DNA of 64,000 nucleotides. Origin: Myxococcales bacterium. Lineage in GTDB: Bacteria > Myxococcota_A > Polyangia > Nannocystales > Nannocystaceae. The notes under the pieces were generated by a model. The model did no database searches, was not told the origin of the DNA, and saw only the letters and a program-made list of their open reading frames with translations. Below, one piece after another: positions 37,272-46,700 of this stretch. Where the stretch lies: the NCBI GenBank assembly GCA_020633335.1, contig JACKDU010000004.1, forward strand, positions 186,001 to 250,000, given 5' to 3'. Numbering within the stretch: position 1 is the stretch's first letter; every line of letters starts with the position of its first letter. Both the position numbers and the translations under genes were made by a program.

Positions 37272-39281
37272 GTGGCAGAGACGCTGCAAGGTATCGGCCC
37301 GCGCTCGCTCGGCCGGAGCGACGGCGACGAGGCGCCGGCGACCCCTGACGAGCTCTCGAGCCGCCTCGCGGACCTCTGCCGCAGGATGGGTGTCACGATC
37401 GAGATCCACCCCGGCCTCGACGACGACGCGCCGCCGCTGACCGGCGATCGCCGCGAGCGCTACACCCTCGGACCCGAGATCGGCCACGGCGGCGGCGGCC
37501 GGGTGATCCTCGCCACGGATCGAGATCTCCGCCGCAGCGTCGCCCTCAAGGTCCTCGCCGAGCGTCACGCGGGCGACCCCCAGCGGGTCCAGGCCTTCCT
37601 CGAGGAGGCGGTGATCACCGCCGGCCTCGAGCACCCGAACATCGCCCCGGTCTACGACCTCGGCTGGAGCCCGATCCTCGGCTTCTACTACACGATGAAG
37701 CGCCTCAGCGGCCGCACCCTCGTCGACATCCTCGACGGGCTGCGGCAGAGCGACAGCGAGGAGCAGCGGAGCTTCGGCCTCTTCCGGGCGCTCGGCGCCT
37801 TCGTCGAGCTCTGCCGGGCGGTCGCCCACGCCCACCAGCGCGGGGTGATCCACTCCGACCTCAAGCCCGACAACGTGATCGTCGGCGAGTACGGCGAGAT
37901 CGTCGTCGTCGACTGGGGCATGGCCCAGCTCCTCGGGCCGACCGGCGCGAGCCAGGTGCGGGCGAAGATCCGCGGCGGCACGCCCGAGTACATGGCCCCC
38001 GAGCAATTCACCGAGACCGGCGCGACCCTCGGGGTCAGCGTCGACGTGTGGGCGCTCGGGGTGATCCTCTACGAGCTCCTCACGCTCAGCGTCCCCTTCC
38101 GCGGCGAGACGGCCGACGAGATCGGCATGCGGGTGATGATCGAGCCGGTCACGCCGCCGGCGAAGCGGGCCCCCGCCCGGCCGATCCCGCCGGGGATCGA
38201 GCAGATCTGCATGCGGGCGCTCGAGCGCGACCTGAGCCGCCGCTACCCGACGGTCGCCGAGCTCCTCGGCGACGTCGAGGCCTGGCTCGCCGGCACCCGC
38301 GAGCGGATGCGCCGGGCGGAGCAGGTGCTCCACGCCCTCGAGACCGCCGAGGCCGTGCTCTCGCCGAACGAGACCCTCGAGGAGGAGCTCGACCGCGCGC
38401 TCGCCAGCCCCGACGCCCACGCGAGCGAGGGCGAAGATCTCGAGTTCGGCCGCGGCGAGCTCCTCACCGCCTACGAGCAGGCCGGGGCCGCCCTCCTCCG
38501 CGGCCTCGAGATCGACCGCGAGGCCGGCCCCCTCCAGCGCCTCGCTGGCGACCTCTACTGGCGCCTCTTCACCCGGATCTACCCGTCGCGCGTGCGCCCC
38601 TCGCCGGAGCAGCGCGAGCGCGCGATCGCCCTGCTCTCCCGCCTCAGCCAGCGGGCCTGCGCGAGCATCGTCCAGGTCGGTCAGGAGCTCGGGCGATCGG
38701 AGGAGCTCACCCCGTCGAGCTCGACCGGCGAGCCCGAGGGCTCGGTGTGGCTGACGGTCGCCCAGATGGTCGCCCGCCGGGACCCCGACCTCGCCCACGA
38801 CTCGGCGATGAGCACCGTCCTCTCGCGGGTCACCTCGCTCAAGGAGATCCCGCTCTTCCAGTCGATGCCGGCGGCGAGCCTCCTGCCGATCGCCGAGGCC
38901 TGCCGCGACGTCTCCTACGCCGCCGGCGCGACGATCTTCGGCCAGGGCGATCCCGGCGACACCCTCCACGTCCTCCTCGAGGGCTACGTCGACATCCTCC
39001 GCGACGGCGCGGTGATCAACACCCTCGAGCCCGGCGAGTGCTTCGGCGAGATCGCGGTCCTCGGCGAGGCGACCCGGACGGCGAGCGCGGTCGCGGTCGA
39101 CGCGGTCCGGACGCTCGCCCTCGACGCGCCGCGCTTCCGCCAGATCGTCCGCGAGAGCGGCGAGATCGGCCTCGCGGTGATCCAGTCGCTCAACGATCGC
39201 CTGCGGGTCGCCACCCGCCGCGAGGCCGCGCTCCGCTCGCTCGCGTCGACGATCCTCGCCCACAAGACCGACTTCGAATAG
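37272..39281 (+). CDS. Ser/Thr protein kinase with C-terminal cyclic nucleotide-binding domain
   Basis: About 669 residues from GTG 37272; TTG 37236 is an alternative. The kinase domain (residues ~63-340) has the Gly loop IGHGGGGRV, catalytic Lys93 in VALKVL, HSDLKPDN (Asp196) instead of HRDLKPDN, and DWG (214-216) replacing DFG. Lys and Asp are kept, so it should be active. A helical middle region follows (residues ~350-530). The C-terminal cNMP domain (~535-655) has GDPGDTLHVLLEGYV and FGEIAVLGEATRTAS, the phosphate-binding cassette. It is soluble, with no TM. cAMP control of the kinase is a strong hypothesis. Confidence 0.92.
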   Translation: MAETLQGIGPRSLGRSDGDEAPATPDELSSRLADLCRRMGVTIEIHPGLDDDAPPLTGDRRERYTLGPEIGHGGGGRVILATDRDLRRSVALKVLAERHAGDPQRVQAFLEEAVITAGLEHPNIAPVYDLGWSPILGFYYTMKRLSGRTLVDILDGLRQSDSEEQRSFGLFRALGAFVELCRAVAHAHQRGVIHSDLKPDNVIVGEYGEIVVVDWGMAQLLGPTGASQVRAKIRGGTPEYMAPEQFTETGATLGVSVDVWALGVILYELLTLSVPFRGETADEIGMRVMIEPVTPPAKRAPARPIPPGIEQICMRALERDLSRRYPTVAELLGDVEAWLAGTRERMRRAEQVLHALETAEAVLSPNETLEEELDRALASPDAHASEGEDLEFGRGELLTAYEQAGAALLRGLEIDREAGPLQRLAGDLYWRLFTRIYPSRVRPSPEQRERAIALLSRLSQRACASIVQVGQELGRSEELTPSSSTGEPEGSVWLTVAQMVARRDPDLAHDSAMSTVLSRVTSLKEIPLFQSMPAASLLPIAEACRDVSYAAGATIFGQGDPGDTLHVLLEGYVDILRDGAVINTLEPGECFGEIAVLGEATRTASAVAVDAVRTLALDAPRFRQIVRESGEIGLAVIQSLNDRLRVATRREAALRSLASTILAHKTDFE

Positions 39282-39286
39282 CCGAC

Positions 39287-39310
39287 GGGCCTGCCCCGAG
39301 AGGCAGGCCC
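39287..39310. terminator. Perfect 9-bp hairpin between convergent genes
   Basis: GGGCCTGCC (39287-39295) pairs with GGCAGGCCC (39302-39310) around a six-base loop, six bases after the kinase stop. It also sits 22 bases beyond the end of the convergent AAKK-protein gene, so it can serve both. Confidence 0.7.
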
Positions 39311-39331
39311 TCTGCGATCCTGCGCCGCCGC

Positions 39332-40168
39332 CTAGCGGACGACCGTGTAGTAGGTGCCGCGGCCCATGCCGTGGCGGCGCAGGCGGCCGTGCTTGACCAG
39401 CTGGCCGATGTGGAAGCGGAGCTTGCGGCGGCCCATGCCGGTCGACTCCTCGAGCGCCTGCATCGTCGCCTCCTTGTGGCGGCGGACCAGGGGGAGGAGC
39501 ACCTTGGCCGCCTGGTCGAGGCTCATCGCCTCGGAGTCGAGCTCGGCGGCGGCCGGCGCCGCCTTCTTCGCGCTCGTCTTCTTCGCGGCCGTCTTCTTCG
39601 CGCTCGTCTTCTTCGCCGCCGTCTTCTTCGCGGCTGTCTTCTTCGCCGCCGTCTTCTTCGCCGCCGTCTTCTTCGCCGCCGTCTTCTTCGCGGCTGTCTT
39701 CTTCGCGACCGCCTTCTTCGCGGTCTTCTTCGCGGTCTTCTTCGCGCTCGCCTTCTTCGCGCGGCTCGGCGGGGCGGCGACGACCTCGTCCTCCTCGTCC
39801 TCCTCGTACTCCGCGTCCTCCTCGTCCTCCTCGTACTCCGCGTCCTCCGCGTCCTCCTCGTCCGCCTCGTCCGCCTCGTCCGCCTCGTCCTCCGCCGCGA
39901 GCTCGTCGTCCGCGACCTCGGCGGGGGCGTGGGTCGCGTCCGCGACCTCGACGCGGAGCGCGTCCGGGACCAGGACGCCCGCGAGCTCCGCGAGGCAGAG
40001 CTCGCCGAGCTCGTCGCCCCAGCCGATGTCCTCGGCCGCGTCGATCACCTCGCCGATCGTCGTCTCCGGATCGAGCTCGTTGGCGAGGACCTCGAGGACC
40101 GCGCGGCGCTGCTCAGCGCCGAGGCGCTGGCGGTAAAAATCGTCGAATTGGGAGGGGCTCCGCTGCAC
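39332..40168 (-). CDS. Nucleoid-associated-type protein: acidic tract, AAKKT repeats and C-terminal winged-helix-like domain
   Basis: 278 residues from GTG 40168; GTG 40177 is possible. An N-terminal helical domain (residues 1-70, FDDFYRQRLGAEQ, IGEVIDAAEDIGWGDE) is followed by an acidic tract (residues ~85-128, mostly Glu/Asp), then ~13 units of A-K-K-T-[AS] (residues ~138-202, histone H1-like). The C-terminal domain (~215-278) looks like a winged helix: LPLVRRHKEATMQALEE, MGRRKLRFHIGQLVKHGRL, ending GRGTYYTVVR. It likely binds DNA non-specifically through the Lys repeats. I know of no named family with this order. Confidence 0.85.
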   Translation of the reverse strand: MQRSPSQFDDFYRQRLGAEQRRAVLEVLANELDPETTIGEVIDAAEDIGWGDELGELCLAELAGVLVPDALRVEVADATHAPAEVADDELAAEDEADEADEADEEDAEDAEYEEDEEDAEYEEDEEDEVVAAPPSRAKKASAKKTAKKTAKKAVAKKTAAKKTAAKKTAAKKTAAKKTAAKKTAAKKTSAKKTAAKKTSAKKAAPAAAELDSEAMSLDQAAKVLLPLVRRHKEATMQALEESTGMGRRKLRFHIGQLVKHGRLRRHGMGRGTYYTVVR

Positions 40169-40175
40169 GGCGCGC

Positions 40176-40203
40176 ACAATAACACCGGCGCCCCCGCATT
40201 CAA
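40176..40203 (-). promoter_or_regulatory. Candidate sigma-70-type promoter of the AAKK-protein gene, possibly leaderless
   Basis: On the - strand TTGAAT and TATTGT are separated by 16 bp in an otherwise GC-rich stretch. The GTG at 40168 begins seven bases after the -10, where transcription would start. That suggests a leaderless mRNA and favours GTG 40168 as the start, since the GTG at 40177 overlaps the -10. Confidence 0.4.
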
Positions 40204-40257
40204 CCCCGGGGCGCCGGGCCCCGACGGGCGCGCCAATTGCCTCGCTGGTGGCCTCCT

Positions 40258-40278
40258 GGAGCCCGAAAGCCGGGCTCC
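40258..40278 (-). terminator. Hairpin downstream of the L,D-transpeptidase gene
   Basis: GGAGCCC (40258-40264) pairs with GGGCTCC (40272-40278) around a seven-base loop. It lies ~36 bp after the stop of the - strand gene at 40314 and before the AAKK-protein promoter region. A short stem with no T-tract. Confidence 0.4.
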
Positions 40279-40313
40279 TCGACCTGGCCGCTCGGCCGGG
40301 CTACTCGACCGGC

Positions 40314-42434
40314 CTACTCCTCGCCGCCCTCTTCGCCCTCGGTCGCCTCCGGGACCACGGGCTTCGGCACGTAGCCCTCGATCGGCGTCTTCCGCTTGCC
40401 CTTGATCCGACCCTTGAGGACCTCGACCGGGATCGGCTCCGCCAGCTTGTAGCGGTAGCCGCGGGTCTTGAGGCTGATCTTGTACTCCTTGTCCTCCCAC
40501 TCGAAGGCGCGGCCGAAGCCGAGCGGGACCTGTCCCTCGCGGACGAAGTCGCGGTGCATGAGGACGAAGGAGAAGAGGCGGACCGCGTTCATGTTGTAGA
40601 GGCGGTGGCAGCCGTGGGAGTAGCGCCGCATGATCGACATGTAGTCGACCGATCCGTGGGTCCGGATCTGGTTGTCGATCTCGGCGGTGACGTTGCCCTC
40701 CGCATCCTTGACCTCGCGGATGTGGTAGGCGGCGACCAGGCCGTAGGCCGAGGCGTAGCCCGGGCCCATCTCGTCGTAGTTGACGACCGTCTGGACCCGG
40801 CCGTCGACCCAGCGACGCTTGAGGAGCTCGCGGGGCGGGGTCGAGGCCGGCGGGATCCAGGTCGGGCCGGCGACGATCTCCTTCCAGACCCGCTCGCCGA
40901 CGTCCGACATCTTGTACTTGTACTGCTCGATCCCCTCGAACATCTCCTTGCGCCAGGAGCCGATCGTCGTCCCCCAGCGGACCAGCGGGATCCGCTGGTC
41001 GCGGTAGCGGGTGTAGAGGGTGAAGCGGGGCCGGCGCTCGCGCGGCTGCGAGAGGCGCGAGCCGTCCTCGCTGAAGGGGAAGTCGTACCAGACGTCGCCG
41101 CGATCGATGATCACCTCGAAGTCCATGTTGTCGCTGTAGTACGCCGGCAGCGGCGGCAGGCGGACCGCGACCAGGAGGCTCTCGAAGCCGTCGGGCTGGA
41201 GGTCGGAGAGGACGTCGAGCTGGCGAGCCGCGCTCTCGGGGCTCCGCATGCCGAGCGCGTCGACGACCGCGCCGGTGAAGTCGGTGACGAGATCGGGGAG
41301 CGGGTGCTCGACCCCGGCCTCGTCCTTCCACCGGAAGTCCGGCTTCCACTGCGGGGCCGAGCCGTCCTCGAGGATCCCCGCGCCCGAGACCGTCCGCTCG
41401 GTGATCACCCGGAGGAGGCGGGCGTGGGCGCTCTCGGCCTGGGTGAGCCCGAGGACCCTGATGTTGTCGGCGGTGAAGTGGCCCCAGCCCATCACCGCGT
41501 GCTTCTTCTCGAAGTCCGCGAGCGCGTGGGTGGTCGCCGAGTCGAAGACCCCGCGCTCGAACTTGCCGAGGCCGCCGTTGGAGCTGAAGAGCTTCTCGCA
41601 GCGGAAGCGCCGCTGCGCGTGATCGATGATGTCGATCTGATCCTGGAGCTCGCGCCAGGCCTTGTAGGAGGAGGCGAAGCGGGGATCGTCGGCGACCGCG
41701 TCGAGGTCGTTGGGATCGAGGCGCGCCTTCTTGACCTTGGTCGCCAGGCTCTTGCGGAGCCAGGCCGCCTTGCGCTGGTCCTTCTTGCCGGCGTTCGACG
41801 ACTTGTAGGCGATCACCCCGGAGTAGCGGCTGAAGACCGCGGGCTCGAAGCCCGCCGCGTCGAGGCAGGGCTGGACCGCCTCGGCCTCCTTCCACTCGTC
41901 GTGGATCACCGAGAGGCTCGGCGGGATCCCGTAGAGCTCGAGGAAGTTGTGCTCGTGGCCCTTGAGGCGGTCGCCGTAGGCGTCGATCCGGTCGTTGGCG
42001 AGGCCGATGTACATCTTGCGGTAGTCGTTCGCCGCCTCGTCGTCGACGCCGACGGTCTTCTCGCTAAAGATGTAGGGGACCCACTTGTTGCTGAGGTCGA
42101 TGACCGTGTAGCCCTTGCCCTCGGCCTCCTCGATCGTCCCCTTGGTCGGGGCCGAGGGATCGCCGTCGAAGATCCAGACGACGGCCGTGGGGTTCTCGCG
42201 CTTGCTCGCCTTGGCGACCCGGGGACCCTGCGGGATCGCCACCTCGGCGGCGCCCTCGTCGGCCCCGGCGGCGCTCTCCGGCGGACGGGTCTCGGTCTGC
42301 TCCTCCCCGGGATCGGCGGCGGGACCAGCCCCCTTGCAGGCGACCTGGGAGACCAAGGTGAGGCCGCAGAGCGCGCCGAGGAGCGTCGGCACGAGCCCCC
42401 AGGGCCGGCTAGAGTTCGGCGAGATCGCCCACAT
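40314..42434 (-). CDS. L,D-transpeptidase (YkuD) lipoprotein, long form
   Basis: 706 residues. A signal ends in LVSQVAC (Cys about residue 33), then a Glu/Pro/Ala linker. A long N-terminal region (residues ~75-430) contains a putative peptidoglycan-binding helical part near GKFERGVFDSATTHALADFE. The YkuD catalytic domain lies at ~430-680, with RTHGSVDYMS and the catalytic SHGCHRLY (Cys about 609). L,D-transpeptidases make 3-3 cross-links or attach proteins to meso-DAP. The acidic C-terminus (EEGGEE) is unusual. A hairpin follows downstream. Confidence 0.9.
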   Translation of the reverse strand: MWAISPNSSRPWGLVPTLLGALCGLTLVSQVACKGAGPAADPGEEQTETRPPESAAGADEGAAEVAIPQGPRVAKASKRENPTAVVWIFDGDPSAPTKGTIEEAEGKGYTVIDLSNKWVPYIFSEKTVGVDDEAANDYRKMYIGLANDRIDAYGDRLKGHEHNFLELYGIPPSLSVIHDEWKEAEAVQPCLDAAGFEPAVFSRYSGVIAYKSSNAGKKDQRKAAWLRKSLATKVKKARLDPNDLDAVADDPRFASSYKAWRELQDQIDIIDHAQRRFRCEKLFSSNGGLGKFERGVFDSATTHALADFEKKHAVMGWGHFTADNIRVLGLTQAESAHARLLRVITERTVSGAGILEDGSAPQWKPDFRWKDEAGVEHPLPDLVTDFTGAVVDALGMRSPESAARQLDVLSDLQPDGFESLLVAVRLPPLPAYYSDNMDFEVIIDRGDVWYDFPFSEDGSRLSQPRERRPRFTLYTRYRDQRIPLVRWGTTIGSWRKEMFEGIEQYKYKMSDVGERVWKEIVAGPTWIPPASTPPRELLKRRWVDGRVQTVVNYDEMGPGYASAYGLVAAYHIREVKDAEGNVTAEIDNQIRTHGSVDYMSIMRRYSHGCHRLYNMNAVRLFSFVLMHRDFVREGQVPLGFGRAFEWEDKEYKISLKTRGYRYKLAEPIPVEVLKGRIKGKRKTPIEGYVPKPVVPEATEGEEGGEE

Positions 42435-42702
42435 ACGCGGCTTGCAGCTTAGCTCGGAGCCTCGGGGCCGCCAAAGGAGTGGCGTACTCAGATGTCCAGG
42501 GGATCGCGGTCGACAGGGCGGGCTCGCGCGGCCCGACGCGGCCTGACCGCGCGCCTTCGGCCGCCGCCCCCCCAGCGAGTGCAGGCGTGCGCGGACGCCC
42601 CGCGCGAGTGGGGGTGACGGCCATCAATCACGGGGTCTCGATCCTTTACAAGGGTGGGCCGGTTGTGCCAGGGTCACGGGGAATCTCAGGGAGACCGCAT
42701 CG

Positions 42703-43404
42703 TTGAGCTACGTCAGGTCTGCACTCATCCACGCTGCGATCTTTGCCGTTGGCGCCGTCACGGCGATCGCCTGCTATCAAGCCGACTACGGCAACCCGGC
42801 GTTCCGCTGCGCTCCCGTCGACGGGGCCGACAGCTGTCCGGAGGACTACACCTGTTGCTCCGATGATCCGGCGGCCCAAAACGGCCTCCTGCCCGCCTAC
42901 CGCGGGACCCCGCCCAACGACACGTACGGCGTGGCGATCTTCTCGGAGATGAACAACGCCCTCTCGGCCCAGGGCATGTGCGTCCAGCTCAGCGGGATCG
43001 CCAACCCGCTGCTGAACGGCTGCCCGGTCCCGTGCAACCCGACCTGGTCGACGGGCGACATCTCGACGGTCTGCGGCGGCGTCCAGTGCTGCCAGACCGA
43101 GCAGGTCAACCCCGACAAGGACTGCATCGTCGATCCCATGACGGGTCGCTGGCGTGCGGTCACCGGCGCTGACATCCTCGCCGGTCTGACCTCCTGGGGC
43201 GGCCTCCACGAGACCAACCAGGATCCGAAGGCGACCGGCTGCGGCCTCTTCGCCGGGACCACCGACGCGGGCAACCCGACCTTCGCCGACTGCCTCGATC
43301 AGCTCGGGGTCGCCAACCAGCGCGGCTTCTGCAACGCGAACTGCCCCTGCGTCGAGGATCTCTGCGAGCGCAAGAACCCCGACTCGGTCCCCAAGTGCCT
43401 CTAG
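42703..43404 (+). CDS. Cys-rich secreted lipoprotein, unknown function
   Basis: 233 residues from TTG 42703, supported by AGGGAG at 42688-42693. A signal with lipobox ending TAIAC (Cys about residue 24) is followed by ~16 more Cys in motifs such as EDYTCCSDD, GGVQCCQTEQ and CNANCPC. This suggests a disulfide-rich surface domain. It is divergent from the L,D-transpeptidase gene. I do not recognise the family. TTG starts are rare, but no better one exists in frame. Confidence 0.65.
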   Translation: MSYVRSALIHAAIFAVGAVTAIACYQADYGNPAFRCAPVDGADSCPEDYTCCSDDPAAQNGLLPAYRGTPPNDTYGVAIFSEMNNALSAQGMCVQLSGIANPLLNGCPVPCNPTWSTGDISTVCGGVQCCQTEQVNPDKDCIVDPMTGRWRAVTGADILAGLTSWGGLHETNQDPKATGCGLFAGTTDAGNPTFADCLDQLGVANQRGFCNANCPCVEDLCERKNPDSVPKCL

Positions 43405-43758
43405 ATCTGCGCCTCGACCCGCGCCGTCGGCCGGGTTGAGCAGCGCCCGCGCACGAGCGCGGTCCCAGGGCGCCGGACGCCGGACCGGATCTTCCGATCA
43501 CGAGCGATCTCCGGCGCCTCGGTGATCTTGGTCGGCGCCAGAGCCGGGACCCGCGACCGGCCGCCGCCGCCAGGGCCCCTCCGCAGCGGCTCCAGCCCCC
43601 GTCCGGGCCGTCGCCGGCTCTAGCCCCGCCGCCCTCGCGCGCCCTCGCCCGGGCGCGACGCGCACAGTTGGACACTTCGGATCCTTCATTTACATTCTGG
43701 GCCCCTTCCGCCCGCCGCCCCTGGCGGTGATCTTCCTCCGGCGCTCCAGCGATCACCC
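43405..43758. other. 354-bp intergenic region upstream of topA
   Basis: No gene is supported. The first ~250 bp are GC-rich with short inverted stretches. The last ~100 bp contain an AT-rich patch holding the candidate topA promoter (43668-43696). The patch is distinctly less GC-rich than its surroundings. Confidence 0.5.
43668..43696 (+). promoter_or_regulatory. Candidate sigma-70-type promoter of topA
   Basis: TTGGAC and TACATT are spaced exactly 17 bp inside an AT-rich patch ~60 bp upstream of the topA ATG. This is the clearest -35/-10 pair in the window by eye. Confidence 0.5.
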
Positions 43759-46700
43759 ATGTCCCCATCCTCCACCGCCAAGAGTGGCTCCGCGGCCGCT
43801 TCGTCCACCACCGAGACGAAGGCCGCGGCGAGCGCGGCCAAGAAGAGCGCGTCGAAGAAGACCGCGAAGAAGACCGCCGCCAAGAAGACGACCAAGAAGA
43901 CCGCCAAGAAGGCCGCCGCGACGAGCGCCAAGAAGACGAGCGCCAAGAAGACGAGCGCCAAGGCGACGACCGCCGAGAAGACGACCGCCAAGAAGGCGAC
44001 CGCCAAGAAGGCGACCGCCAAGAAGACGACCTCCAAGAAGGCGGCCAAGAAGACGACCGCCAAGAAGACCGCCGCCAAGAAGACCGCGGCGGCGCCGAAG
44101 GCCGACGAAGGCGGCGCCTCCCTCCCCTCCGGCACCGGCAAGCAGCTGGTGATCGTCGAGAGCCCGGCGAAGGCGAAGACTATTAATAAGTACCTCGGGC
44201 CCGGCTTCGTGGTTCAGGCGAGCGTCGGCCACATCCGCGATCTGCCGACCAAGGCGGTCAAGGGGACCAAGCAGCCGGTCCCCGGGGTCGACATCGAGCA
44301 CGACTTCCAGCCGACCTACGTGGTCCTGCCGACCAAGGCGAAGACCGTCAACGAGCTCAAGCGCCTCGCCAAGTCGGCCTCGCAGGTCTGGTTCGCAACC
44401 GACCTTGATCGCGAGGGAGAGGCGATCGCCTGGCACCTCGCGCAGGTCCTCGGGATCCCGCCGGCCTCGGCCAAGCGCGTGGTCTTCAACGCGATCACCG
44501 CGACCGACGTGCGGCGGGCCTTCGCCAACCCGCGGGCGATCGACGAGGACAAGGTCAACGCCCAGCAGGCCCGCCGGATCCTCGATCGGATCGTCGGCTA
44601 CCAGGCCTCGCCGCTCCTCTGGAAGAAGGTCGCCCGCGGCCTCTCCGCGGGCCGCGTGCAGTCGGTCGCCGTCCGCCTCATCGTCGAGCGCGAGCGGGAG
44701 ATCGCCGCCTTCGTCCCCGACGAGCGCTGGCAGGTCGCCGTCCGCCTCGCCGCCGTCGTCGAGCAGAGCGCCGCGCTGATCCCCGCCTGGCGGGGCTTCC
44801 GGGCCGAGACCGACGCCAAGGGCAAGGGCCCGACGATCCGCGAGCAGAACCGCTGGATGTCGGAGCACAGCGCCCTCCGCGCTGAGCTCGTCGAGCTCGC
44901 CGGGGAGCGCTTCGAGCTCGGCTCCAGCGCCGACGAGGCCCGCGACCTCTCGGAGCCGATCAAGGCGGTCGCCCGCGCGGTCGGCATGCCGGCGCCGCAG
45001 GTCACGACCCGCGAGAACCCCGAGGCCAAGGGCCCCGCCCGTTGGATCCGCAGCGTCGACGGCGAGCTCCCGCCGAGCATCCGCTACCGGGTCAAGAGCA
45101 TCGAGACCCGCCGCACCCAGTCGCGGCCGCCGGCGCCCTTCATCACCTCGAGCCTGCAGATCGCCGCCGCCAACCAGCTCGGCTTCAGCGCCCAGCGGAC
45201 GATGCGGACCGCCCAGTCGCTCTACGAGGGCGTGGCGATCCCCGGTGAGGGCCAGGTCGGCCTCATCACCTACATGCGTACAGACTCGACCAACCTCTCG
45301 GCCGAGGCCCTCGCGCAGCTCCGCGGCTGGATCCAGACCAACCTCGGCGGCGCCTACCTGCCGGCCAACGCCAACGTCTACTCGTCGTCGAACAAGGACG
45401 CGCAGGAGGCCCACGAGGCGATCCGGCCGACCGACGCGAGCCGGACCCCGGCGGCCCTGCGGGCGGCCCTCACCGACGACCAGTTCAAGCTCTACAACCT
45501 GATCTGGAGCCGCGCGGTCGCCGGCCAGATGACCCCGGCGCTCTGGGACGCGACGACGATCCTCCTCGAGCGGAGCGACGCGCCGACCCGCGCGGTCGTC
45601 AAGACCACCGGCCGCACCCTCGCCTTCGACGGCTACCTCAAGATCGCCGGCCTCCCGAGCTCCGACGAGCAGACCCTGCCGCCGCTCGCCGAGGGCCAGA
45701 TCCTCGGGGCCTTCGCGGTCGAGCCCGAGCAGCGCTTCTCGAGCCCGCCGCCGCGCTACTCCGAGGCGTCGCTGGTCAAGACCCTGGAGGCCGAGGGGAT
45801 CGGCCGGCCCTCGACCTACGCGTCGATCATCCAGGTGATCCAGGACCGCAAGTACGTCGAGCAGCTCGACCGCCGCTTCTACGCGACCGACCTCGGCGAC
45901 GTGGTGACGAGCAAGCTGATCGAGGCGTTCCCCGATCTCATGGACGTCGGCTACACCCGGGCGATGGAGAGCGAGCTCGACGAGATCGAGGATCAGAGCG
46001 CCGACTGGGTGAAGATGCTCGATCGCTTCTACGACACCTTCAAGTCGTCGCTCGAGAGCGCCCACGAGCAGATGACCCACGCGAAGGCCGAGATCCAGCC
46101 GGCGATCTACGCCTGCCCGAAGTGCGGCTCGCGGACCTGCTACCGCTTCGGCAAGAACGGCCGCTTCCTCTCCTGCACGACCTACCCGGAGTGCGACTAC
46201 GCGGCGCCGATCGACCGCGAGGGCAAGCCGCTCCTCCCGGAGCGGGTCGACATCGTCTGCCCCGAGGACGGCTCGGCGATGGAGCTGCGGAGCAGCCGCT
46301 TCGGCCCCTTCATCGCCTCGGTCGAGTACCCGGCGACCAAGTACGTCATCAACCTCGACAAGCGCAGCAACGTCAAGGTGCCGACGACCCCGCCGCTGGT
46401 CACCAGCGAGGCCTGCGAGAAGTGCGGCTCGCCGCTCAACCTGCGGATGGGCAAGCGCGGCCCCTGGCTCGGCTGCTCGCGCTTCCCGAAGTGCCGGGGT
46501 CGGATGGCCTGGAACAAGCTCTCCGAGGCCCGCCAGACCGAGCTCAGCCACGCCCTCGACGATCACCTCGCCGCCAACCCGCCGGTGGTCCTCCGCCGCC
46601 GCGACGGCTCGGTGATCCCCGACGGCACGCCGGTGTCGACCCTGCTGATCCCGGGCGGGGTCGCCGAGCTGCCGATCCACACCGAGGCCGCGGCCGAGCT

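Noticed and set aside
39565..39770. Tandem repeats that could be mistaken for a CRISPR array
   Set aside because: The period is 15 nt in phase with the AKKT(A/S) codons and there are no spacers.
39354..40136. Open frame of Phe/Ala/Val repeats on the + strand
   Set aside because: It is the antisense reading of the Lys-rich AAKKT repeats, not a gene.
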